DNA of 51,924 nucleotides. Origin: Bacillus sp. J37. Its GTDB lineage: Bacteria > Bacillota > Bacilli > Bacillales > Bacillaceae. Positions 42,582 to 51,924 of this stretch are shown here, piece by piece. The DNA is taken from NCBI RefSeq assembly GCF_000518865.1, contig NZ_JAEK01000035.1:1-51924 (forward strand), given 5' to 3'. The notes under the pieces are model-generated. The model saw nothing but the letters and a program-made list of their open reading frames with translations. It searched no databases and was not told where the DNA came from. A program made the translations under genes and the position numbers. Position 1 is the stretch's first letter, and each line of letters begins with the position of its first letter.

Positions 42582-44984
42582 CATTTTTACTCCGATAGAC
42601 TCAATGTTCCAAATACCGTCAGCATAATTTTGTATTGTCCGGTCACTCGAGAAAAAGCCTGAGTGTGCTACATTAATAAGTGCCTGTTCAAGCCATTTCC
42701 CTCTATCTTGATAGGCCGTACCAACCTTTTCCTGAATATCTATATATGAAGCAAAATCACGTAATACAAAGTATTGATCATTTTGCACAAGTAAGGAATC
42801 TGCGATTGCCTCAAATTCTCCTTCATCCTCAGAAAAGAAACCATTCGTTAATTGGTCAATGACCTGTCTAATTCGTAAATCATGATGATAATATTCCATT
42901 GAACGATATCGTCCATTTTCTTCATATTTGAGTACTTCAGGGGCTGTTAATCCAAATGTAAAAATATTACCTTCCCCAATTTCCTCCATGATCTCAATAT
43001 TTGCACCATCCAATGTCCCGACAGTTAAAGCTCCGTTCATCATGAACTTCATATTTCCTGTTCCTGAAGCTTCCTTACTAGCAGTTGATATTTGCTCACT
43101 CACATCTGCCGCCGGAAAAATATCCTCAGCAAGAGAAACACGATAATTCTCCATAAACACAACTTTAATAGTCTGCGAGACTCTCGGGTCATTATTCACT
43201 TTTTCTGCCAGTGAGTGAATAAGCTTAATAATTTTTTTTGCATAATAGTACGTAGGTGAAGCCTTGGCTCCAAAAATAAACGTGCGTGGTTGAATTGAAT
43301 AATTTGCATCCTCTTTTAAGCGGTTATATAAATACATAATATGCAATACATTTAGGAGCTGCCTTTTATAAGCATGAAGCCTCTTAACCTGAACATCAAA
43401 AATCGAATCAATATCAACTTGAATTCCGTTTTTATCAGCTATTTTTTTCGCAAGGATTTCTTTGCGCTTTCTTTTCACCTGTGCAAATCGTTCCTTTAGT
43501 TCAGGATGATAGACATGTCTTTTTAAATCTATTAATTTCTCAGGTTGTTTTATCCAATCCTCACCAATTGTATCGTTTATTAATGATGTTAGCTCAGGGT
43601 TTGCCTTTAGCAGCCATCTGCGGTGAGTAATTCCATTCGTTTTATTGTTAAACTTTGTGGGATAAACCTCATAAAATGATTTCATTTCTCTGTTTTTCAG
43701 AATGTCAGAATGGATTTTTGCTACACCATTGATACTGTTACTTCCAACTATAGCAAGATGTGCCATCTTCACTAATCCATGTGCAATGATGGCCATATGT
43801 TCAATCCGCCCCCACTCTCCGGGATAACGATCCCAGAGCTCTGCACAAAATCTTTCATTTATTTCTTCAATAATCATATAAATTCTCGGCAACAATGGTT
43901 TAAATAAATATATTGGCCATTTTTCTAATGCTTCTGCCAAAATTGTATGATTCGTATATGATACTGTGTTTGTTGTGATATGCCAGGCATCTTCCCATGA
44001 TAAATCTTCTTGGTCCATAAGAATTCTCATTAACTCAGGGACCGCCATAGCAGGATGAGTATCATTAATATGAATGGCTACATACTGATGAAGGTCTCTT
44101 ATATTTGAGTTTTCTTTTTTATAAGATTTAACGATACTTTGAAGACTTGAAGAAACAAGAAAATACTGTTGTTTTAAACGAAGTATCTTTCCTTCATCAT
44201 GAGTATCATCCGGATATAAAAAGTCGGTAATCGCCTCTGTTTCACGCTTGTATGATAAGACATCCTGATTTGGTCCGAAAGAAGCCGGTTCAGCATTCCA
44301 AAGTCTTAATGTATTCACTGTGTCGACTCTATACCCTACAACAGGCATATCATACGGAACTGCTAAAACTTTTTGATCTGCAACATGCCTAAAAGAAAGT
44401 GTCCCATCATCAACAGCTGTCTCAATACTTCCCCAGAAGGATATTTCTACTGCTTCATCAGGTTTTCTCACTTCCCATACATTCCCATGTCTTAACCATT
44501 GTTCTGGCAGCTCAACCTGATAACCATCAACAATTTTTTGATCGAATAGACCATGCTTATATCGGATTCCATATCCATGACCAGGAAGATTTAATGTTGC
44601 GAGAGAATCCAGGAAACATGCTGCAAGCCTTCCTAACCCACCATTACCAAGTGCTGGATCTGATTCACATTCTTCAATTTCCTTTAAGCTAATGTTTAGA
44701 TCATTTAATCCTTCTTCTACTATTTCTTTTATTCCTAGATTTAAAAGATTTTGACCTAACAAACGTCCCAATAAAAATTCAATTGATAAGTAATACACTT
44801 GTTTTTTGTTTTCTGATCGATACAATTCATTTGTTTCAATCCACTTTGAACTAATGTATTCTCTCACCATATTCCCTAATGTATGGTATTGATCACGTTT
44901 TGTGGCTTCTTCAAAACCTTTGCCGCACATGCTTTCAAGCCTTTTTAGAAAATTGTCTTTAAAGCTGTCTTTACTAGAGAACAT
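42579..44984 (-). CDS. glgP: Glycogen phosphorylase
   Basis: An 801-aa GT35 phosphorylase that releases glucose-1-phosphate from glycogen, using pyridoxal phosphate. The PLP-lysine region [14 protein letters not shown] and [12 protein letters not shown] lie in the C-terminal domain; [15 protein letters not shown] is near 110. I start at MFSSKDS, where AGGAG is 8 nt upstream and overlaps the glgA 3' end. Last gene of the glg operon. Its TAA is also the first triplet of a dispersed repeat; I see no separate terminator there. Confidence 0.95.
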   Translation of the reverse strand: MFSSKDSFKDNFLKRLESMCGKGFEEATKRDQYHTLGNMVREYISSKWIETNELYRSENKKQVYYLSIEFLLGRLLGQNLLNLGIKEIVEEGLNDLNISLKEIEECESDPALGNGGLGRLAACFLDSLATLNLPGHGYGIRYKHGLFDQKIVDGYQVELPEQWLRHGNVWEVRKPDEAVEISFWGSIETAVDDGTLSFRHVADQKVLAVPYDMPVVGYRVDTVNTLRLWNAEPASFGPNQDVLSYKRETEAITDFLYPDDTHDEGKILRLKQQYFLVSSSLQSIVKSYKKENSNIRDLHQYVAIHINDTHPAMAVPELMRILMDQEDLSWEDAWHITTNTVSYTNHTILAEALEKWPIYLFKPLLPRIYMIIEEINERFCAELWDRYPGEWGRIEHMAIIAHGLVKMAHLAIVGSNSINGVAKIHSDILKNREMKSFYEVYPTKFNNKTNGITHRRWLLKANPELTSLINDTIGEDWIKQPEKLIDLKRHVYHPELKERFAQVKRKRKEILAKKIADKNGIQVDIDSIFDVQVKRLHAYKRQLLNVLHIMYLYNRLKEDANYSIQPRTFIFGAKASPTYYYAKKIIKLIHSLAEKVNNDPRVSQTIKVVFMENYRVSLAEDIFPAADVSEQISTASKEASGTGNMKFMMNGALTVGTLDGANIEIMEEIGEGNIFTFGLTAPEVLKYEENGRYRSMEYYHHDLRIRQVIDQLTNGFFSEDEGEFEAIADSLLVQNDQYFVLRDFASYIDIQEKVGTAYQDRGKWLEQALINVAHSGFFSSDRTIQNYADGIWNIESIGVKM

Positions 44985-46419
44985 GACTTTCACTCCTAGT
45001 CATTAAACCAGCATAGAGCCGGTCATACTTTAATGCAGATCTTCCCCAACTATAATCCTGTGTCATGGCTGTCTTGACAATACGTTTCCATACTTCCTCT
45101 TGTTGGTAGAATACAATAGCTCTATTAATGGTGAAGAGCATATCATGTGCATTAAAATTCCTAAATGTAAACCCATTTCCTTCTCCACTATCTTCCCGAT
45201 ATGAGGTCACAGTATCATTTAAGCCACCAGTTTCTCTAACGATTGGAATTGTTCCATACCTTAAGGCGATTAATTGTCCTAACCCACACGGCTCAAATTT
45301 TGACGGCATGAGAAAAAGGTCCGAGCCTGCATATATTTGATGTGCAAGCACTTCATCAAAACCTATGTATGCCTTAAACTTAGATGGGTATACCCATTCC
45401 ATATGTCTGAAATAATCCTCAAAAGCCTTATCACCGGTTCCAAGCACGATAACTTGAACATCCTGACTTAGCACTTCGTCAAGTACTCGTTTGACTAAAT
45501 CAAGGCCCTTTTGCTTCGTTAATCTTGTCACCATTGAAATAATTGGTGTTGATTCATTTTCTGGCAATCCCAATCTCTTTTGAAGCGCTAATTTATTTTT
45601 CATTTTTTCAGTTAAAGTGTCTACACTATATGGCACTGTAATATTTTGATCAGTTTCAGGGTTGTATAGTTTATCATCTATTCCATTTACAATTCCCAGT
45701 AATTTTTCATGATGAGATCGCAATAATCCATCCAAATTTTCTCCGTAATAAGCTGTTTGTATTTCATCTTTATATGTTGGACTAACAGTCGTAATGAAGT
45801 CTGCTGAATGAATTGCACCTTTCATAAAACTAATATTTCCGTGAAACTCTAAATCATAAAAATGCTCATCTCCCAAATTCAAGAGTTCACCAAGTACACT
45901 ATATGGAAATATACCTTGAAATTGAAGATTATGGATCGTAAATATGGTTTTGATATCTCTATACAAATCCTGCTCAAGATAATCTACTTTTAACAAATAA
46001 CTAATCATGCCCGTGTGCCAGTCGTGTGAATGGATGATATCCGGCTTGAAATCAATCACCTTCAGTGCTTCTAAGACACCTCGACAAAAAAATGAAAAAC
46101 GTTCTGCATCATCATAGTGTCCATATAATGAATCACGATAAAAATAATATTCATGATCTAAAAAATAATACGTAATTCCTTCATATTCCAAGGTTTCAAT
46201 TCCACAATATTGCTGTCTCCAACCAACTGGAACCTTTAATTCCTCTACTTTTGTCATGGCATCTCGATATGTTTCTGATATTAAGCTATATTTAGGTAAA
46301 ATAACTCTTACATCATTTCCTAGCTTTACTAATTCCTTTGGCAATGCACCTGCAACATCAGCTAATCCTCCTGATTTTACAAACGGTACACATTCTGATA
46401 CAGCAAATAATACGTTCAC
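44974..46419 (-). CDS. glgA: Glycogen synthase (ADP-glucose)
   Basis: A 481-aa GT5 glycogen synthase that elongates alpha-1,4-glucan from ADP-glucose. The ADP-glucose-binding [10 protein letters not shown] is at 15-24 and the C-terminal catalytic Glu lies in [11 protein letters not shown] near 375. Its start overlaps the glgD stop by 4 nt and its end overlaps glgP, so glgD-A-P are coupled. Confidence 0.95.
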   Translation of the reverse strand: MNVLFAVSECVPFVKSGGLADVAGALPKELVKLGNDVRVILPKYSLISETYRDAMTKVEELKVPVGWRQQYCGIETLEYEGITYYFLDHEYYFYRDSLYGHYDDAERFSFFCRGVLEALKVIDFKPDIIHSHDWHTGMISYLLKVDYLEQDLYRDIKTIFTIHNLQFQGIFPYSVLGELLNLGDEHFYDLEFHGNISFMKGAIHSADFITTVSPTYKDEIQTAYYGENLDGLLRSHHEKLLGIVNGIDDKLYNPETDQNITVPYSVDTLTEKMKNKLALQKRLGLPENESTPIISMVTRLTKQKGLDLVKRVLDEVLSQDVQVIVLGTGDKAFEDYFRHMEWVYPSKFKAYIGFDEVLAHQIYAGSDLFLMPSKFEPCGLGQLIALRYGTIPIVRETGGLNDTVTSYREDSGEGNGFTFRNFNAHDMLFTINRAIVFYQQEEVWKRIVKTAMTQDYSWGRSALKYDRLYAGLMTRSESHVL

Positions 46420-47444
46420 GAGTTCATCATCGCTCCTTGAATGGTTCTTTTTCTTAAAATAGTCGGGGCATTGGTCGTACCTGTTATATTTGAATAATCT
46501 AGAATCTTTACGTCTTTATCTGTAATGATATTTTCTAAGAAACAATGATTCCCAATCTGTGTCTTCTGCATAATCACACTATTCTTCACAACTGTATCTT
46601 TTCCAATATGGACACCTCTAAAAATAATACTGTTTTCGACATGCCCTTCTATTCTGCAACCATTGGCAATTAATGAATTCTTAACCATTGCACCTTTACC
46701 ATATTTAGTTGGCGGCTCATCTTTTGCTTTCGTTAAAATTGGACGGTTCTTGGTGAAAATTTCATTCCAAATTGTTGGGTTTAGCATATCCATACTATGT
46801 TTATAGTAATTTTCCATAGAGTCAATAACCGCTGCATATCCCTGGAATTCATAATCACATATTGTCCAATGATGATGGTTTTCTTCAATTACTTCAGCTA
46901 GTGTTTTACACCCTGTTTTTTCTTTATCATGAATAAGATCAATAAGAAGTCTTGTTGACATAATATACATTTGCAAAGGCTTTCCATCTTTACGAACCTC
47001 GGTAATGTCACATCCATTATTGAGATGTCGCTTTAATACCTGTTGGAAGTCAATGTTACAAACCGTATAGCTGTTTGTTATGACCGCATATTCCTGTGTG
47101 CTTCTTAAAAAGAAATCAATATGATCTGAGAATTGACGAAATGATCCGAATTCATCATACTCGTTGTGCAGATGTGGTGATGGAAAGAAAAATAATCCAT
47201 CTTTCTTTCGATTAAGATCCCACTGTTTACCAGACCCTAGATGATCCATCAATGAACGGTAAGAATATTTCGGAAAGATTGCAACACTCTCAATCTCAGA
47301 ATTCACCATATTTGAGAGAACAAAATCAATTAACCGATATCTGCTTGCAAAAGGTACTGCTGCTAATGAACGATGGTTGGTTAAGTCTTCAATTTCCGGT
47401 TTATGTGCTGTAGCATCGATAATTCCCAATAATTTGTTGCTCAT
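46416..47444 (-). CDS. glgD: Glucose-1-phosphate adenylyltransferase subunit GlgD
   Basis: A 342-aa GlgC-like protein with a degenerate pyrophosphorylase domain: the N-terminus [17 protein letters not shown] lacks the GGxGxRL nucleotide motif of GlgC, while the LbH repeats at 240-335 ([16 protein letters not shown]) are retained. In Firmicutes GlgD is a non-catalytic partner that strongly activates GlgC. It lies 125 nt after glgC and overlaps glgA. Confidence 0.93.
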   Translation of the reverse strand: MSNKLLGIIDATAHKPEIEDLTNHRSLAAVPFASRYRLIDFVLSNMVNSEIESVAIFPKYSYRSLMDHLGSGKQWDLNRKKDGLFFFPSPHLHNEYDEFGSFRQFSDHIDFFLRSTQEYAVITNSYTVCNIDFQQVLKRHLNNGCDITEVRKDGKPLQMYIMSTRLLIDLIHDKEKTGCKTLAEVIEENHHHWTICDYEFQGYAAVIDSMENYYKHSMDMLNPTIWNEIFTKNRPILTKAKDEPPTKYGKGAMVKNSLIANGCRIEGHVENSIIFRGVHIGKDTVVKNSVIMQKTQIGNHCFLENIITDKDVKILDYSNITGTTNAPTILRKRTIQGAMMNS

Positions 47445-47569
47445 ATCAAAAACTCCCCTTTGTAGAAATAGGTTTGCTTATCCATCATGCAGGGTATTAA
47501 TAAATAGATAAAGACAAGATACTTAATAATTAAAAAGCTCCCTATTCCAAACTATTTTGTCATAATCTC

Positions 47570-48736
47570 TTAGTTTACTTTGTCCTCTACCATCGCTTTA
47601 ATTTCTTCTATAATATCTTCTGTTACTAGTAGAATTTCATCTGAGTTCGTATCAGGGCAAATAACCGTTCCATTTGGTATTTCAATGCCGCTTGGTACAA
47701 TTGCGTTTTCAATAAAAACATTTTCACCGATAACACAATCCGGCATGAGAACAGAATTCTTTACCACTGTATTTTTACCAACAGTAACACCCTGGAATAA
47801 GATTGAATGATTAACATTCCCCATAATGACACATCCATCGTTTACAAACGAATCTGTTACAACTGCATCTTCTGAAATAAACTGTGGTGGATGGTTTGAA
47901 TTAACTGTGTATATTTTCCAATCGCGGTCAAATATATTTAACTCTGAATCATCATTTAGTAAATCCATATTAGCTTCCCATAAACTTTTAACAGTGCCTA
48001 CATCCTTCCAATACCCTTTAAAAGGATAGGCAATGACATTGCGCTTTTCATCTAGCAACAGCGGAATAATATCTTTTCCAAAATCATGACTTGAATATTG
48101 ATTTCGTTCGTCCATCTCTAAGTATTCTTTTAAAATAGACCATTTAAAAATATAGATACCCATAGAAGCTAAATTACTTTTTGGGTTAGCTGGTTTTTCA
48201 TCAAATTCAACTACCTGCATCTTCTCATTTGTATTCATAATGCCAAAACGACTCGCCTCTTCCCAGGGAACCTCTATAACGGAAATTGACGCATCAGCAT
48301 TTTTTTCAATATGATAGTCTAGCATTTTTGAATAATCCATTTTATAAATGTGATCCCCTGACAAAATTAATACATATTCAGGATCATATTGTTTGATATA
48401 GTTTATATTTTGATAGATTGCACTAGCAGTACCTTTATACCATTTCATTTCTGAGGATTCAGAATAAGGGGGCAGAACGGTTACTCCACCATTCTTTCTG
48501 TCTAAGTCCCATACACTGCCGATCCCTATATATGAATTCAAAACGAGCGGCTGATACTGTGTTAAGACCCCAACAGTATCAATGCTAGAATTTGTACAAT
48601 TACTTAGTGTAAAATCAATAATTCTATATTTTCCTCCGAATGGAACAGCCGGCTTTGCCAGATTTTTTGTTAATGAGCTCAATCGGCTCCCCTTACCCCC
48701 TGCTAGTAACATTGCGACGCACTGTTTTTTTCCCAT
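47570..48736 (-). CDS. glgC: Glucose-1-phosphate adenylyltransferase
   Basis: A 388-aa enzyme forming ADP-glucose from glucose-1-phosphate and ATP, the committed step of glycogen synthesis. [10 protein letters not shown] at 10-19 is the nucleotide loop; [10 protein letters not shown] and [12 protein letters not shown] are the sugar-phosphate motifs; LbH repeats form the C-terminus. I start at MGKKQC, with GAGGGGAG upstream; the longest frame adds 16 residues. The gene begins inside glgB (44-nt overlap). Confidence 0.95.
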   Translation of the reverse strand: MGKKQCVAMLLAGGKGSRLSSLTKNLAKPAVPFGGKYRIIDFTLSNCTNSSIDTVGVLTQYQPLVLNSYIGIGSVWDLDRKNGGVTVLPPYSESSEMKWYKGTASAIYQNINYIKQYDPEYVLILSGDHIYKMDYSKMLDYHIEKNADASISVIEVPWEEASRFGIMNTNEKMQVVEFDEKPANPKSNLASMGIYIFKWSILKEYLEMDERNQYSSHDFGKDIIPLLLDEKRNVIAYPFKGYWKDVGTVKSLWEANMDLLNDDSELNIFDRDWKIYTVNSNHPPQFISEDAVVTDSFVNDGCVIMGNVNHSILFQGVTVGKNTVVKNSVLMPDCVIGENVFIENAIVPSGIEIPNGTVICPDTNSDEILLVTEDIIEEIKAMVEDKVN

Positions 48737-50615
48737 GTTTATTCTCCCCTCTTTTTTTGACTGCACGTAGAATAACTGCTCCATATGGTGGAATTGTCAT
48801 GGAAATATGATAAGGTCTTCCATGAAATTCTTCTTCCACCGCTTTTATATTTTTTGGATTCGTTTGGCCAGATCCTCCAAACTGCATTTCATCACTATTT
48901 ATGATCTCTACATACTCGGTATCTACTGGGACTCCAACTTTGTAGTCATGATAAACAACCGGCTTAAAATTCAATACCACGACAAGTAGTTCATTTTCTT
49001 TTTTACTTTTCCGAATAAAAGAAAAAATACTTTGTTCCCGGTTATTCACATCAATCCACTCGAATCCTTCATCTGAATGATCTAATTCAAAGAGCGGCTT
49101 TTGTTTTGAATAGATAGAAAGAAGTTGTTTAAAATAGACTCTCATTTTATTGTGCATTTCATAATCTTCCAGAACCCAATCTAGTTGCTCTAAGTCTTTC
49201 CACTCATCATACTGACCAAACTCACCTCCCATAAATAATAGTTTTTTACCTGGATGTGTAAACATAAATCCATATAGGAGCCTTAATTGGGCAAACTTCT
49301 GCCAATAATCACCCGGCATTTTATTCAATAAAGATTTTTTTCCATGGACAACTTCATCATGGGAAAAAGGTAAAATGAAGTTTTCAGAAAAAGCATAAAC
49401 AAGGGAGAATGTTACTTTATGGTGGAGTTCTTTTCTACTCTCTGGAGAGGCCTCCATATAAGATAAAATGTCATTCATCCAACCCATATTCCATTTGTAG
49501 TTAAAGCCAAGACCATCAGACGAGGTAGGAGCGGTAACCATTGGCCAATCAGTTGAATCCTCAGCAATCATTAAAATATCCGGATCTTTAATAAATACTG
49601 CTTCATTTAATTTCTTTAAAAAAGAAATGGCATAAGGATTTTCCACTAATTCATTAGAATTTGGCCAATACAACATATTTGCAACAGCATCAACTCTAAA
49701 ACCGTCAACATGGAAGTACTCAATCCAAAACAATGCATTTGAGATTAGGAAGCTTTGTACCTCAGTTTTTCCCAGATCAAAATTTGCAGTTCCCCATATG
49801 TAGTTTTCACGATCATGTTCATGTGCATATTCATATGTTGGTTGCCCATCAAACATATAAAGTCCATGAGCATCTTTGCAAAAGTGTCCTGGAACCCAAT
49901 CAATAATGACACCTATATTTTCTTCATGACATGCATTAATAAAATACATTAGATCCTTTGGTTTTCCAAAACGACTTGTTGCGGAAAAATAACCTGTACC
50001 CTGATAACCCCATGAGCGATCATAAGGATGTTCTATAATTGGAAGAAGTTCAATGTGTGTAAAACCATGTTCCAATACGTATGGTATAAGCATTTCAGAT
50101 AATTCCTGATAACTGTATAACTCTTTTTCATCGTTTAACTTCCAAGAACCTAAATGAACTTCGTATATGGCTAAAGGCCGATCATACGGTTGCCTTTGCC
50201 GTTTCCTTCTCTTCCATTTTTGATCAGTCCAATTAAATCCTGTTAAATCAGCTACAACTGATGCTGTGTTTGGTCTTACTTCAGATTGAAAGGCATATGG
50301 ATCTGCCTTTAATAAAGTTTCGTCACTAGAAGTGATAATTTCATATTTATAAATCTCACCTTCTTCAATTCCTTCAATAAATAAGTTCCATATACCCTCC
50401 TCACTCATCTTTTTCATTTGATGATTATTCCTATCCCAGTTGTTAAAATTGCCTACTACACTAACTTGTTTTGCATGTGGAGCCCAGACACAAAAGGAAG
50501 TACCTTTCTTACCATTTTGCTCTGTAAGATGTGCTCCAAATACACGAAAACTTTCAAAAGACTGTCCCTCATGAAATAAATGAATATCGTAGTCTGTTAG
50601 AGACGTGACGGTCAC
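48693..50615 (-). CDS. glgB: 1,4-alpha-glucan branching enzyme
   Basis: A 640-aa GH13 branching enzyme. The N-terminal CBM48 domain is at about 20-110; the catalytic barrel has the nucleophile Asp in [12 protein letters not shown] near 310, the acid Glu in [10 protein letters not shown] near 355 and [10 protein letters not shown] near 425. First gene of glgBCDAP. I prefer the internal GTG ([10 protein letters not shown]) because GAAAGGG is 8 nt upstream; the longest frame is 3 codons longer. The last 14 codons lie over the glgC start. Confidence 0.94.
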   Translation of the reverse strand: MTVTSLTDYDIHLFHEGQSFESFRVFGAHLTEQNGKKGTSFCVWAPHAKQVSVVGNFNNWDRNNHQMKKMSEEGIWNLFIEGIEEGEIYKYEIITSSDETLLKADPYAFQSEVRPNTASVVADLTGFNWTDQKWKRRKRQRQPYDRPLAIYEVHLGSWKLNDEKELYSYQELSEMLIPYVLEHGFTHIELLPIIEHPYDRSWGYQGTGYFSATSRFGKPKDLMYFINACHEENIGVIIDWVPGHFCKDAHGLYMFDGQPTYEYAHEHDRENYIWGTANFDLGKTEVQSFLISNALFWIEYFHVDGFRVDAVANMLYWPNSNELVENPYAISFLKKLNEAVFIKDPDILMIAEDSTDWPMVTAPTSSDGLGFNYKWNMGWMNDILSYMEASPESRKELHHKVTFSLVYAFSENFILPFSHDEVVHGKKSLLNKMPGDYWQKFAQLRLLYGFMFTHPGKKLLFMGGEFGQYDEWKDLEQLDWVLEDYEMHNKMRVYFKQLLSIYSKQKPLFELDHSDEGFEWIDVNNREQSIFSFIRKSKKENELLVVVLNFKPVVYHDYKVGVPVDTEYVEIINSDEMQFGGSGQTNPKNIKAVEEEFHGRPYHISMTIPPYGAVILRAVKKRGENKHGKKTVRRNVTSRG

Positions 50616-50989
50616 TGAAGTCACCCTTTCTCTTATTATTATCTATGCTAAAGATTCAATACTTACAAATGAATCCCTTTAATGAAAACGTTCTTTTTTC
50701 CGACATAAACCAACAAGGACTCATGATAATTTTTTTATTATTATTCTTTTAAAATTTAAGAGAAATTTTATATGTTAATAGGATGCACGAGGAAAATAGC
50801 TGGTATCCCTGTGATAGGAAAAAATTTAATCATTAGATATAATATCCAAATTCCTTACGAAACCGCTTTAATTAGGAAAAACCACCTAACCACACATGGC
50901 ATATTATTATATAAATAAAATAGTTTTTTCGACTTTTTGTTGGAATTTGTTGAATTTTTTTCAGGTAAAATAATGGTGTTTTTCTGAAT

Positions 50990-51415
50990 TTATGAAGGAT
51001 TTTCCGTGGAGGTAAAGAATAATTGAATGAAAAGTAAAATATTTTAGTAAAGCAATATTAGAGGTTTTACCTATAGTTTTTCTATGAAAGATTATATATG
51101 AATTTATAGAATAGTAATTTACAGGGATAAGTTTCATAGTGTGGATGAAGATATGTCGGTGGATTTACCTTTCTTAGGGGCTGTGGGGCTGTGGGACTGT
51201 GGGACTGTGGGGCTGTGAGACTGTGATGGTGATATAGGTTAGGGCCTTTGCCTTTTTAATTTTTTTAACAGCTATGAAGGATATTCCGGAGGGGTTAATT
51301 GTCTTTTTAGCACCTATGAAGAACATTGCTGAGGTGTAATTTAAGAGAATTGTCTTTCATAACGCCTATGAAGGACATTCTTGTCATTTTCTTCAAAAAG
51401 ACTTGTCTTTCATAA
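50990..51415. repeat. Degenerate TATGAAGGACATTC repeat family
   Basis: Copies start near 50992, 51273, 51315 and 51367. Units carry TATGAAGGAYATTC at one end and TTGTCTTTCATA at the other, which are complementary. The best pair, at 51351-51377, forms an 11-bp hairpin with one G-U and an ACGCC loop. Confidence 0.65.
51177..51228 (+). repeat. G-rich octamer tandem repeat
   Basis: Six head-to-tail octamers of CTGTGGGR (51181-51228, the last two degenerate) follow GGGG. Five G-runs of three or more bases separated by 4-5 nt meet the usual G-quadruplex rule on the plus strand. Confidence 0.85.
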
Positions 51416-51532
51416 GACATATAGATAAAGACCATTACTCACGATCCCGAGGCTTGTCTTTCAATTTGTTGTTATCACAAGAAGTTTATATAAAACTTTA
51501 AACTTCTTATTTAAAATTTAGATCAAAACAAA

Positions 51533-51560
51533 AAAAACACTGTTAATAAACAGTGTTTTT
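51533..51560 (-). terminator. Terminator of the tRNA cluster
   Basis: A 10-bp stem (AAACACTGTT / AACAGTGTTT) with a short loop lies just downstream of tRNA-Glu on the minus strand and is followed by a T-rich tract. Confidence 0.8.
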
Positions 51561-51564
51561 GATA

Positions 51565-51636
51565 TGACCCGTACGGGATTCGAACCCGTGTTACCGCCGT
51601 GAAAGGGCGGTGTCTTAACCGCTTGACCAACGGGCC
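51565..51636 (-). tRNA. tRNA-Glu (anticodon UUC)
   Basis: 72 nt on the minus strand. The acceptor GGCCCGT pairs with ACGGGTC, the anticodon stem CCGCC/GGCGG encloses the loop CTTTCAC (anticodon TTC), and the T-arm has GGTTCGAATCC. CCA is not encoded. Its wobble U is a substrate of the MnmL/MnmM pathway encoded at the other end of the window. Confidence 0.96.
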
Positions 51637-51660
51637 CTAAGACTAAGAAAATGAAAAAAC

Positions 51661-51751
51661 TGGCGGAGAAGGAGGGATTTGAACCCTCGCGCCGCTTACA
51701 CGACCTACACCCTTAGCAGGGGCGCCTCTTCAGCCACTTGAGTACTTCCCC
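51661..51751 (-). tRNA. tRNA-Ser (anticodon GCU)
   Basis: 91 nt on the minus strand, with the long variable arm typical of tRNA-Ser. The anticodon loop CTGCTAA gives anticodon GCT. The acceptor is GGGGAAG paired with CTTCTCC, and CCA is encoded. Confidence 0.96.
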
Positions 51752-51758
51752 AAATATA

Positions 51759-51833
51759 TGGCTCCGCAGGCAGGACTCGAACCTGCGACCGATCGGTTAA
51801 CAGCCGATAGCTCTACCACTGAGCTACTGCGGA
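51759..51833 (-). tRNA. tRNA-Asn (anticodon GUU)
   Basis: 75 nt on the minus strand. The anticodon loop TGTTAAC gives anticodon GTT, the acceptor TCCGCAG pairs with CTGCGGA, the T-arm has GGTTCGAGTCC and CCA is encoded. Confidence 0.96.
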
Positions 51834-51843
51834 ATAGTATAAA

Positions 51844-51920
<77 letters not shown>

Positions 51921-51924
51921 ATTT

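Larger units (their letters stand above)
50625..51564. other. Long non-coding region upstream of glgB
   Basis: About 940 bp between glgB and the tRNA cluster with no convincing gene in any frame. It holds the glgB promoter region (not resolved), AT-rich sequence, a G-rich octamer tandem (51177-51228) and degenerate copies of a TATGAAGGACATTC repeat (about 50990-51415). A short hairpin AAACACTGTT / AACAGTGTTT just before the tRNA genes (51533-51560) probably terminates the tRNA transcript. Confidence 0.6.

Noticed and set aside
50683-50696. A cre-like site (TGAAAACGTT) upstream of glgB.
   Set aside because: Only the left part matches the CcpA consensus; the right end lacks CA. Too weak to list as an operator.

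Overview
The window is a low-GC Firmicute chromosome segment from the family Bacillaceae. Gene content and order closely follow the Bacillus subtilis yt*/men/glg region (ytqAB, ytpAB, ytoA, metK, pckA, ytmAB, ytlACD, ytkD, dps, ytzI, luxS, ytjA, ytiB, ythAB, mntABCD, menFDHBEC, yteA, glgBCDAP). Sporulation-type genes (yteA) and the ytpB terpene synthase fit an endospore former. I cannot name the species. Almost everything is core-genome housekeeping; I see no phage, transposase, CRISPR or toxin locus.

Layout. 1-5 kb: a short repeat array, two small genes, the tRNA wobble-uridine modification pair mnmL/mnmM (ytqAB), the terpene synthase ytpB with lysophospholipase ytpA, and the gamma-carbonic-anhydrase-like ytoA. 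5-7.5 kb: a PAP2 phosphatase plus GT4 glycosyltransferase pair and a YtkA-type lipoprotein. 7.7-11.3 kb: metK behind a SAM-I riboswitch, divergent from pckA. 11.5-16.8 kb: a broken CBO0543-family gene, ytmB, ytmA, the ytlA-ytlC-ytlD importer, the Nudix enzyme ytkD and a small conserved gene. 17-24 kb: dps, ytzI, a YcgQ/YcgR-type pair, folE2, luxS, yidD-like ytjA, beta-carbonic anhydrase ytiB and an orphan zinc-binding lipoprotein behind three Zur-like boxes. 24-27 kb: a bd-type quinol oxidase pair. 27-31.4 kb: the manganese importer mntABCD with an MntR-like box. 31.7-39.2 kb: the complete menaquinone operon menF-D-H-B-E-C. 39.4-42.3 kb: yteA, a BASS-family transporter and an AIM24-family protein. 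42.6-50.6 kb: the glycogen operon glgB-C-D-A-P. 51.56 kb to the end: the 3' end of a tRNA cluster (Ile, Asn, Ser, Glu on the minus strand).

Functional themes are metal economy (manganese import, a Zur-controlled zinc lipoprotein, metal-independent FolE2, Dps), respiration (menaquinone and bd oxidase), SAM/methyl metabolism (metK, luxS, mnmLM) and carbon storage (pckA, glg operon).

The most unusual feature is the metK leader. The conserved 5' and 3' halves of a SAM-I (S-box) aptamer are both present, with a perfect 8-bp P1 stem, an antiterminator and a terminator. They are separated by about 245 nt inserted where a short P3 loop normally lies, and the insert itself contains a closed multi-hairpin element. 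The intergenic regions also carry several repeat families: a modular element that begins exactly at the stop codons of two unrelated genes, a 130-bp element with terminal inverted repeats, a hairpin family with covarying stems, a 21/30-nt spaced motif array, and a G-rich octamer tandem with G-quadruplex potential.
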